From assembly GCF_000372725.1 (NCBI RefSeq), contig NW_005198611.1, positions 183,607 to 247,606 of the forward strand: 64,000 bases of DNA, written 5' to 3'. A model generated the notes under the pieces. That model did no database searches. It had not been told where the DNA came from and was given only the letters and a program-made list of their open reading frames with translations. The first letter of the stretch is position 1, and every line of letters starts with the position of its first letter. Both the position numbers and the translations under genes were made by a program. This DNA comes from Emiliania huxleyi CCMP1516 (taxonomy: Eukaryota; Haptophyta; Isochrysidales; Noelaerhabdaceae). Below, in pieces: positions 29,247 through 37,916 of this stretch.

Positions 29247-29780
29247 TCACCGGCCATTCAGCCGATGCATCGCGAGCATTCCGTGACCGTTCGACGCCAC
29301 GTGGACGGTCGCCGCGTTGCCGTTGCCAAGCCCGCCTGCCTGGTGGAGCGCCGCGACCTTGTGCCCGTTCGACGCCATGTGAACGGAAGCAGCGTTGTGG
29401 TGCCCAGTCGAAGCGAGGATCAGGCCGCCTCGCTTCTCGTCTGGCGCGTCCTCCCCATTCGCCTCGACGTCTGCGAGCGTCGATGACTCGACGTCGCCCT
29501 CGAGCATGCGGCCCTTGTTCAGCTGGTGCATAGCGAGTGCCTCGTGACCGCTCGACGCCATGTGGACGGCCGCGGCGTTGCCGTTGCCGACGCCGCCTGC
29601 CTGATGGATCGCCGCGACCTTGTAATCGTTGGAAGCCATGGTCACGGCGGCGGCGGCGTTGTGGCCCGTAGCCGCAAGCACGAGGCCGCCGCGCTTCTCG
29701 TCGGGCGAGAGAGAGACCTCGTCGTGCGAGAGAGAGGTTGGGATCGGAGCAGCAATTGCACTAGCAACCAGCAGGAGCAT
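29247..29780 (-). CDS. Secreted His-rich repeat protein with dibasic (KR) sites, 177 aa
   Basis: A short signal peptide (MLLLVASAIAAPIP) is followed by two tandem copies of a domain of about 62 residues, each beginning DEKRGGL. Each copy holds two half-repeats of the pattern V-(H/T)-MAS-(N/S)-(G/D)-(H/Y)-x(4)-A-(I/L/M)-H-(Q/R), so there are four half-repeats in all. The regular spacing of histidines (H, +6, +12) in three of them suggests metal binding or a ladder-like fold. The Lys-Arg pairs before each copy look like Kex2/furin-type processing sites, so the product may be a precursor of two peptides. No known family recognised. Function unknown; single exon; small proteins like this are often environmentally regulated, but nothing in the sequence shows how. 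Confidence 0.7.
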   Translation of the reverse strand: MLLLVASAIAAPIPTSLSHDEVSLSPDEKRGGLVLAATGHNAAAAVTMASNDYKVAAIHQAGGVGNGNAAAVHMASSGHEALAMHQLNKGRMLEGDVESSTLADVEANGEDAPDEKRGGLILASTGHHNAASVHMASNGHKVAALHQAGGLGNGNAATVHVASNGHGMLAMHRLNGR

Positions 29781-29945
29781 CGAAAGCGGCTTTTTCTCAC
29801 TTAGTGTGGTTGGTCCTTGATGTCGTCTCGTTTTTATGGAGCCATCCCACTATCTGTGGATTCCCTTCTCACTAATAACTTATTATTTTTTTCCTCCAGC
29901 GGTGCCCTCAAGCAAAGATCAAGACGACCGACGTAAAAAACGACA

Positions 29946-31448
29946 TCACAGTCTGACACTTTCTACAGAAGTCTCGGCGACAAGGCACTGGATCGCCCTC
30001 CGCCGGTCTGCGATGAGACTGATCGTACCCCCGCCGACCCGGATGCCGCGCGGGCACGTGTGCCGGTAGGAATCGTCGATCACGATCTCGCTGAGCGGCA
30101 CGTCGGCCGTGATGCGGCGAGGGGCGTCAGCAAAGACGTGCAGCTTCGCGCCGAAGCTCGTGCCTGGCGCGCCGGCGGAGACAGCGGCGAGGACGCCGTC
30201 GTTGAAGTCGAAGTCGGGGCCGTTGCCCGCGCAGCGCCACGCCTCGACGCGGGGCTGCGACGAGCGCGCATGCTCCGAGTCGTGGCTGCTCGAGAAGCCT
30301 ACCGTCAGGCTGGGCTGCGCACTGAGGCCGGACGCGGGCGGGCGGGGAGGCGGCGAGAGAGGTGGGCGGCGGTCCTCGCACGTCCCAGACCTCGATCTCC
30401 TTGCAGCGGGCGTGCGAGGTGAGCACGCGGTGCTCTCGCCCGGCGCCGACTCGCAGCAGGCCCGAGTGGCGCGTGCAGAGCAACGCCTGCGGTCCGGGTG
30501 CTGCTCGTGATGAAGTGACTAGGGTGACAGGGCTTCATCATCTCAGGGTGACAGGTCTTCATCATCAGGGTGAGTGCGGAGGACCGCCTGCAGGCCGGCC
30601 CCGCACCGCACGTCCACCCGCCCGAGCCAGCTCCGCGCGCCGGCCCTCCACGCGGCGGTGGCGAGGTGCGGGTGGAGCGGGTCGGCGCAGAGCGAGTAGT
30701 GCTCAGCGTCGGGCGAGCCGAGGTGGCCCGCGTCGGCGTGCAGTAGCGTCGCGCCAGTCGGCAGGTCGACTGCGCACCAGCAGCCGCTCACACTGTAGGC
30801 GAGCGCGGTGTCGGGCTGCGAGGGAGGCACGGCGAGGCCATGGTAGCTGCCCCAGCCTGCGGGGACGGCCCCGGCCGAGGCTGCCGGCAGCGAGCAGAGC
30901 TGCCCGCGCAACGCGCCGTTCGCGCCGACCACCGCCAGCTTCGGCTCCCAGTCCGTGTCGGCGTGCAGGGCGAGCACGTGTTCGCCGACGATGCGGACGT
31001 CCTTGAGCAGGCGGCCGAGCTGAAGGCTCCACCGCCGGACGCCTGTTCGCGAGAGACAGACGACCTCTCCGTACGCACCGCCCTTGGCGTTGAGGGAGGC
31101 GACCAGCCGGGTTGCATCGGCGTCCACAGAGGTGACCTGTGCTGGCACATCGCGCTGGCCCGCGCGGCGGCCTGGCCCGTCTTTACGCTCCACGACGTCG
31201 ATCACCCGGCGCGGCAGCCGTCGCAGGTGCGCAAAGCCGTTCGCCGAGGAGAAGGACGCGCGGCACGAGGACAGGTTTGGGCCGGAAGGCCACTGCTGCT
31301 CGCACAGGCTCCGCCACAGGCTCTCGTCGCGGGCGGCGGCGTGGAGTGCCTTGCACGTCGCGTCGCAGCAGCAGAGCTGCTGTGCCGAGAGCGCGCGCAG
31401 CGTGAGGACGAGAAGCTCGAGCGGGAGCTCGTCGAGGCGCAGCGGCAT
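29946..31448 (-). CDS. F-box protein with beta-propeller-like C-terminal region
   Basis: The start at 31448 (MPLRLDELPLELLVLTLRAL) begins directly with an F-box (LSAQQLCCCDATCKALHAAA, ESLWRSLC), which binds SKP1 in SCF ubiquitin ligases. The rest has WD-like blades (VICLSRTG-type segments, KLAVVGANGALRGQL, GCWCAVDLPTGATLLHADAG, CKEIEVWDV) and would recognise the substrate. Inferred exons: first exon to the CAG before about 30586; a second carrying ALLCTRHSGLLRVGAGR and EIEVWDV; and a last one starting PSLTVGFSSSHDSEH and ending at the stop at 29946. The first intron begins GC and contains two copies of a GATGATGAAGxCCTGTCACC unit. Confidence 0.65.
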
Positions 31449-31639
31449 AGTTTTGGCGATTCGGAACTGCGTTCGCAACCAGGCGGCGCGCGTCTTCTTT
31501 CTTGTGTGCCAGTGTGCTGTGAGAGCGAGATACAATTCTTTTTTCGTGCGCAGATTGCTTTTACTCTCCTACAGGAGCCTTCGCCAACTAAAAAACAAAG
31601 CACCGATGCCGACTTAGTGTGGGGAGGGTCGGCGAGCAC

Positions 31640-32080
31640 TCACTCACTAGGCGGCGCCGCAGGGCCGGGGCACTGGCCACGGCCTCGCCGACCACTAGAA
31701 GGCGGCCCACCCACTACGCGCACTATCTTAGTGCGCGGGGTGGCAGGAGGCACTCACCCACTAGCCCGCTCGCCGGCGGCCCACTCACTACGTGCACTAT
31801 CTTAGTGCGCGCGGGGTGGCAGGAGGCACTAACCCACTAGCCCACTCGCCGGCGGCCCACTCACTACGCGCACTAACTTAGTGCGCGTGGTAGCCGAGCC
31901 CACCTCTCCGTCCGCCGGCGAAGGGCACTGCGAGCGGCCCGCCGGACCACTCCCCCCCGGCCGGCCGGAGGCACTCACTTCCGCACACTAAGTTAGTGCG
32001 CGTAGTGTCCCGGCCTCCGACCACGACTCCCGGGGGAGCACTTCACCACTTGATCCGCCACGGCGCACCACTAGCCCTCG
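31640..32080. repeat. Tandem ~76-bp repeats with CACTA-TCT-TAGTG palindromes
   Basis: Three units start near 31704, 31779 and 31855. Each contains CACTACGCGCACTATCTTAG or a close variant, so that CGCACTA pairs with TAGTGCG, followed by GGGGTGGCAGGAGGCACT and CCGGCGGCCCACTCAC. A fourth palindrome in degenerate surroundings lies at 31983-32001 (CACTAAGTTAGTGCGCG). Eukaryotic intergenic satellite-like repeat; not a CRISPR. Confidence 0.75.
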
Positions 32081-32167
32081 TCCAGCTCACAGACTAAGAG
32101 AGAGAGATTTTTAGAAGCCAACAAGAAATGTGTCACACAGAGTGATTTGCGCTCGGCAGCTTGTCGA

Positions 32168-33274
32168 CTACCAGCCGGAGCCGGAGTCGGAACCGTAGCC
32201 GAGATGGTCTTCGAGGGTGTCGAATATGTCATTCGCCTCGCTAGTGGAGCCGGTGCCGCATGAGTCGCGGTCGGAGGAGGAGTCGTCGGAGGAGCGGCCG
32301 GAGAACTCGCGCTTGTCGCGCCTGATGCGCTCTGCGCCGAAAATGGAGAACTCGCGCTTGTCGCGCCTGATGCGCTCTGCGAGGGGGCCGGGGTCGTGGT
32401 CGTCGTGCTCGAGCGTCGGGTAGGTAGCGCGCCTTGCGACCTTGTCGGCCGTGCTGCCGTCCCAGTAGAAGGTGTACCAGTCGCCGCGAGGGTAGTACCA
32501 AGCGTTGACCAACCTGTACCGTCCGAGAGCGGCCGCCTGAGCGGCCTGAGCAGCCGCCTGAGCAGCCGCCTCTGCAGCGGCCGCCGCCGCCGCAGCCTTC
32601 TGCGCCGCCGCCTGTGCGGCCTTGAAGTTCTTGCCTTGTTTGGCCTTCTTCTTGGTGCCCATCGAGGTGTCATCAAGTGACTGGCTGGCCCGCCAGAGGT
32701 CGTGCTCTGGACGGCTGGGGCAGGGCGACTCACGGGGGGAGGAGGGGGACGAGGGCGGAGGCAGGCACAGCTGCTCTCCGGTGGCCTCGCGTTGGTGGCG
32801 GAACCCGATGGTTCCGTCGCAGCCGCGCACTGTGCCGTAAGGGTTGTAGATTTCGAGAGGGAAACGGGCCAACGCTTCCGAGAAGGGGAGAGGAAGACTT
32901 GTGGAGCGTAAACAGTAGATGAAATCGACGACGTAGCCGCCGCCGCGCCGCCGCCCGCCCTCGTGGCCGCCATAGACGCGGCTGAGGAAGAGGTCGGCGG
33001 TGCGCCCGCTAGGCGGGCAGGCCTTGAAGAAGTTGTTCAGAGAAGTGCGAGTGTTGAGGCCGCGCGCAGCGGCCTGTATCTTGGTGATGAGGATCGTGAT
33101 GATGATGGTGCCCTTGCGCAGCAGGAGCGCGCGCATCGCCCGCTGAACGCGGGTCGCTGCGGCTTCCTGTGCGAACCCCAGTCGGATGTTCCGCAGCGTG
33201 GAGGTCATTGCTGCGATGTCGTCATGCCCAGCAGCCACCCCAGCCTCGCCAAAGGCGCCAGCGAGGCTGGGCAA
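32168..33274 (-). CDS. IQ-motif-containing protein of unknown function, 368 aa
   Basis: Starts at 33274 (MPSLAGAFGEAGVAAGHDDI). Two IQ-like calmodulin-binding helices follow (ATRVQRAMRALLLRKG and ITKIQAAARGLNTR), then a mid-region with no family resemblance, a long alanine/glutamine helix (KAAAAAAAAEAAAQAAA), and a WYYPRGDWYTFYWDG-type aromatic segment. The C-terminus has a 14-residue tandem repeat (AERIRRDKREFS twice) and an acidic serine-rich tail. Possibly a calmodulin- or myosin-light-chain-binding scaffold. No intron is needed to read it. A TCTAAAAATCTCTCTCTCTT motif lies about 60 bp past the stop on the same strand. Confidence 0.55.
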   Translation of the reverse strand: MPSLAGAFGEAGVAAGHDDIAAMTSTLRNIRLGFAQEAAATRVQRAMRALLLRKGTIIITILITKIQAAARGLNTRTSLNNFFKACPPSGRTADLFLSRVYGGHEGGRRRGGGYVVDFIYCLRSTSLPLPFSEALARFPLEIYNPYGTVRGCDGTIGFRHQREATGEQLCLPPPSSPSSPRESPCPSRPEHDLWRASQSLDDTSMGTKKKAKQGKNFKAAQAAAQKAAAAAAAAEAAAQAAAQAAQAAALGRYRLVNAWYYPRGDWYTFYWDGSTADKVARRATYPTLEHDDHDPGPLAERIRRDKREFSIFGAERIRRDKREFSGRSSDDSSSDRDSCGTGSTSEANDIFDTLEDHLGYGSDSGSGW

Positions 33275-33482
33275 GCCCGGCTAACTTGCGCCGACTTAGT
33301 TCCCCGCAGGGCCCGGGACCACTCACTCACTGCGGCATCAGTGCTCTTCACACGACCTGGCGAAGGCTCCTGTCTCCTAAGCTGTGAATCAGACGCACTT
33401 ACCTTCGGGGCAAGTGCCCCCCCGCTAGGGTGGGCTTGCTTTCACAGCCTGTTGAGTTCATCCACCGCGAACCGCCGCCGCC

Positions 33483-36400
33483 ATGGAGACCAACGACGTT
33501 GTGCTTCGCGCTGCCACGGAGGCGCGCGCACCAGCGGTGAACGAGTTCAACTCGTCGGACGGCGCCTCGGAGTCGGAGTCGGAGCCGGACGGCCATTCGC
33601 TTGAGACGGGTTCGTTTGTGGTGCTGCACGGCCTTCGGCAGAAGCCAGAGCTAAACGGCACGGCCGGCTTTGCAATCGAGGAGCTGGCGAACGAGAGGTG
33701 GAAGGTGGTACTGCCACCTTCCACCGAGAAAGCCGTGAAGCCGGCCAACTTGCAAGTCGCCGCGCCGGCAAAGCCGCACTCCGAGGCTGAGAAGGAGGCG
33801 GCCAGGCACGTCGCTCGCCTCATCTACGACTTGTTCCTGGCGAGCACCGAGACGCGGCTTTTCTTCCCGCCGCAGCTATCGCCGTATTCGCGACGGCTGC
33901 TGCACGAAACGGCCGGCGAATATGAAAACCTGCAGCACGGATCGGTCGACGCCAAAGCCATCGTGAAAGCGCAGGGCATGGCCGACAGAGAGGCCGAACT
34001 CGACCGCGTCGTTGCCGCCGCCATCATTGCCGGCAACCTGTGGCAGCAGAGCCGGAAAAAGTTCCATGGTCCGCGGCAGCTCATCGTGCGAAAGGAGGAG
34101 GCGCCGCCACTCGCGCTGCCGCCGCCGCCCGCCGCGGATCACCTCGAGCTCTCGCTCTTTGACGAGATCTGCCGGCTCTTCGAGGCGATGGAGGCGGTGC
34201 AGGACGTGGACGCGAGCGGCCTCCGCGTCACCGGCGCTCTCGAGAAGCGGAAGCAGCTATGCCACCGCTTCTGGCGCGGCAGGGCGCCGTCTTCGGTGCG
34301 GGCGGCGGCGGCGGAGACGCGAGGTGACGACGGCACCCGGGCGACCTCTCCACGCCATGTCGCGTAGGCGCGGCAGCGGCACGAGCGGCCGGGGCTCTTC
34401 GACGTGTTTCGGCTGCTAATGCCGCACCATGACACGCGGAGGTGTCTCGGACAATCTCGGGCGATCTCGGGCGATCTCGGGCAACCTCGATCTCGGGCGA
34501 TCTCGGGCGATCTCGCATAGGTACGGCATCTCGTCGGAGAAGCTCGCCGCGTGGACCGTTGAGGCGCACGGGATGGACGCGGCGGACGCGCTGCAGTGGG
34601 GCAGGGAGTGCTGTGTGAACGACACAGGAGGCACCGGAGACGTGGCGCTCGTCCTCGAGGCGTACGTGGCGAAGCGGGTGTCGCGGGAGGGCAAGCCGTC
34701 GGTGGGCGCCGAGCCGCGTCTCTCCCTCCTTACCCCTTCCCCAAGACCTCCCCCCCTCCTCTGCGGCCCCAGGTGACCGTCAAGACAGTCAACGATGCCC
34801 TCACCGCGATGCAGCTCAAGCAGAAGAAGCGGCACCTGCACAGCCTGCTCCTCCCGATGGGCCCGCTCGAGGTCCAAGTGGCTCGGACGCATCCTGCCGC
34901 GTCATGGACGTGCCGTGGACGAGTCACGACGTGCTTCCTTAGGTCAAGTGGCTCGTCCGCATCCTGCTGCGCGACGTCAAGATCGGCTCGCGGCCTGGCC
35001 ACCCCGTGCCGCAGAAGGGCGAGTACCCAAAGGCGAGGAGGGAGGCGGCTCTGCCGCGCATGAGTCCGTGCGTCGTCCGCGACGCGTCCACGACACGTCC
35101 CACATAGGTCGTGATGGACGGGCTCTGCCGCGCGCAAGGCGCCGAGAGGCCGCCCGAGGGGCGTCGCGTGGACGTGTCATGGACGAGTCGTGCACGTGTC
35201 TCTAGGCCGCGTCGGGAGGCCGTCCCAGGGCTCGCCGCCACTCCTCTATACGCTGCTGCGCTACCGAAACCGCGAGCCGCGAGCCGCGCCAGAGCTCGAG
35301 AGGTCGGTGCGCCGGAGTGAGCCGGAGTGGCTTACGTGCAGGCCTCGAGCACGTTTGTGAGACGGCGGAGCGCGGCGAGCTGCCGACTGCGTACCCGCCG
35401 CCGCCGATCCTCGGCGTGCACATCCGCGCGCAGCTGAGCGTGGCTTGCCCGCGCTTGGACGGCGCGGCGCGGCAGCTCGGCACGAGCGACGTGTTCGTCG
35501 AGACGAAGTACGACGGCTCGATCTCGCCAACACGAGATCACCCGAGATCACCCCAGATTACTGCTCACTAGGTACGATGGGTTCCGCTTTCAGCTGCACT
35601 GGAACAGCGGCGCGCGCCGGATGCGCTGCTTCTACCGCAGTGGCGTTGAGTGCACGAACGACGTGCAGGATCTGCTGCCGGCGGCGCGCAGCCCCCATGC
35701 TCACCACGTTGACACTGTCGGGCCCTTTCCTCTCGTCCCGCTGCGCCAGCTCACTCTCTCTCTCCGGCTCACTCTCTCCGGCTCACTCTCTCCGGCTCAC
35801 TCTCTCCAGCTCACTCTCGCCAGCGACCGACCAGGTGAGGCTCGCGTTCGGCGGAGACCCGGCTGAGGTGCTCTGCCGCAGCGGCGACGCGGCGACGCGC
35901 AAGCGGTATACGTGGCTCGAGAAGGCGTTGGCCCGAGTCACGGACGCCCAGCGGGAGGCGTTTGTTCGCACGGATGTGGTGCTCGACGGAGAGCGCCTCG
36001 TGCACGACGCGTCCACTTGTGCAGGACACGGCCACACGACGTGTCCTGGACATGTCCCCGTAGGCGAGCTGCTCGTGTACGATGAGTGCGAGACGCGCGA
36101 GGGCAAGTACGACGAGCTCGGCACGGGCCGCGGCATCTCGGCCTTCGGCACCATCTTCTGGCTTCGCACGAGCGAGGACGGGTCGCCGTCGCGGTACTCG
36201 CGGCGCGACGCGCGGCGGCACTACGAGGTCAAGGTCTTTGATGTGCTGCGGTACGGCGACGAGGACGTGCTGCACCGGCCGTTTCACGAGCGGCGCGCGC
36301 TGCTCGAGTCGGGGAGGCGCTTTCCACCCGCACCCGTCAGCGCTCGCCTCCCCTCCTCGCACACTCCTCAGACACGGACCGCACTTCGGCCCCCCTTTCC

Positions 36401-37660
36401 CCTCTCAGGTGCTTCATCGCGCTGCCCCACTACCTCGAGCTCACAAACGCCGAGCGCGTCGACTTGTCTGCGCCGGAGCGCCCCCTCGAGTCCGCCTTTA
36501 AGGCGGCGCGGGATGCCGGCGAGGAGGGCCTGATGGTGAAGGCGGCCGACAAGCCCTATGCGCCAAACGCCCGCAACAACGTGCTGAAGGTCAAGGCGGA
36601 GTTCATCGAGGGCCTCGGCGACACCCTCACCCTGTTGCTCCTCGGCGCGCGAGCGCCGCGCTGGCTCGGGCCCGCACCCGTCCCGGACTCGAGGTCCGTC
36701 GCGGACTCGCCAAAGGGCAATCGGCACCGCCTCGTCGAGTTCGCGATTGGCGCGCGCTCGACCGCTGGCATCTCGAAAGTGGCGCCGACGGCCGGCGAGG
36801 AGGACTGTGTGCGGTGGCTCTTCAACAGTTCTCCGCTCGCATGGCAGGGCGCTCTCGGACAGGTCGACCTCGACCGGCTCTGGTGTGCCCTCCCGTGCCC
36901 CTCCCACCCTCCGCCCCATCGCGAGCGGCACTCTCCTCCCCCGGCCCGTTCGCCAAGACGCTCCTGCTTCTCGCGCCCCAGGCGGCGGCTGACGCAGGGC
37001 CCAACCCCGCTGATGCGGCGGCTCCGCGCGGACGAGGAGCCGCCGGCGTGGATGCTGGACTGCCCGACCGGCGGGACGGTGCGGCCGCACTACGTCCTGG
37101 TCGACCCGGCGGCGGCGCCGCTTGTCGAGGTGCGCGGCTCGCGGTTTCTTCGGCGCTACGACATCGACACCGACGCGTCCTCGAACAAGAACATCCCGTG
37201 GACTCTGCGGTTCCCCCGCGTGATGAAGTGGTGCGAGGCCACCGACGGGGTCGTCGCGGACACGGTGCGCTCCTTCCGCGAGAAGGCCGTCCTTGCCTTC
37301 AGCCACAGCGCCCCTCACAACACCACAAGCTGCCCCGACGAAGACGACTCGGAGGAGGAGGGGGAGGAGGAGTCCGAGGCCGAGCCTCCCCTGCTGCAGC
37401 CCAAGCCGCTGAGCTGGCAGCCCAGGCCGGGCCGGCCTTGGTTTCAAGCCGAATCGCGTGACGACGGTCCGTCCGCCGCTGCGAGCTCGTCCATGCCGCC
37501 GTCGGCCTCGCTGGTGGGTGCGGCGGGGACGCGCTCCGGCGGCCCGGGCGCCAACAGTAGGAAGCGGCCGCTCATCGCAGACATGTATCAGGGTTGGGAG
37601 TCGGGCGACACCCCGCCCGACTTAGATGCGTGGGCGGCAGGCCAGTACGAAGGTAGATGA
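33483..37660 (+). CDS. LIG4: ATP-dependent DNA ligase, ligase IV-like, with N-terminal LNG-type module; many short introns
   Basis: Exon 1 (33483-34295) encodes an SH3-like LNG module (LHGLRQKPELNGTAGF, KPANL), a linker, then the first helices of the ligase IV DNA-binding domain (LFDEICRLFEAMEAVQ). Later exons read LFDVFRLLMPHHDTRRYGI, VKWLVRILLRDVKIG, ILGVHIRAQLSVACP, catalytic motif I ETKYDGFRFQLHW (Lys-AMP site), motif III VLDGERLV, motif IV EEGLMVKAADKPYAP, motif V LKVKAEFI and the LRFPRVMKW end of the OB domain. No BRCT domain is evident. It would seal double-strand breaks in end joining. Introns inferred include 34296-34367, 34442-34520, 34702-34772, 34872-34942, 35072-35107 and 35508-35571. 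Several are bordered by duplicated exon sequence, and one cuts the active-site codons. The C-terminal tail is acidic and proline-rich. The ligase IV assignment over ligase I or III is likely, not certain. Confidence 0.75.
34442..34520 (+). repeat. Ligase intron made of (GATCTCGGGC)n units
   Basis: 79-bp intron, phase 2, between CGG AG and G TAC GGC, filled with six to seven copies of ATCTCGGGCG-type words. Similar words occur in introns at 22780-22840, 26690-26725 and 35515-35560. Confidence 0.75.
35738..35822 (+). repeat. (CTCACTCTCTCCGG)n array in a ligase intron
   Basis: Five units of about 14 bp immediately before the acceptor that precedes GTGAGGCTCGCGTTCGGC. Confidence 0.85.
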
Positions 37661-37916
37661 TCCATGTTCATGTCTCTGAGCGCTGTTACCTTGTTACGCT
37701 GTACACGACGAGATGGTGTGGAGATCTGAGCTCGCCATCCCTGGACACGCGGTGTGTACCGTACTACTTTGCGCTCTCTCTACGTAAAAACTGTCTCTGA
37801 GACTCTGAGACATGACAAGAGCGAATTTCACAAGAGAGAGGCGCCTGTCTGAGTACTGAGACGCTAAAGACTGTGCAGGGCGGCCTCGCCCTCGGCGCTC
37901 GGCTCGCCGTGTGATC
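37661..37916. other. Short convergent 3' intergenic region
   Basis: 256 bp between the ligase stop (plus) and the GH31 stop (minus). No gene seen. Confidence 0.5.

Noticed and set aside
30520-30570. Direct repeat GGTGACAGG-CTTCATCATC as a possible regulatory array
   Set aside because: Falls inside an intron of the F-box gene and fits the general intron-repeat pattern.
31640-32080. CRISPR array from regularly spaced palindromes
   Set aside because: Nuclear eukaryotic context, spacers are as conserved as the palindromes, no cas genes.
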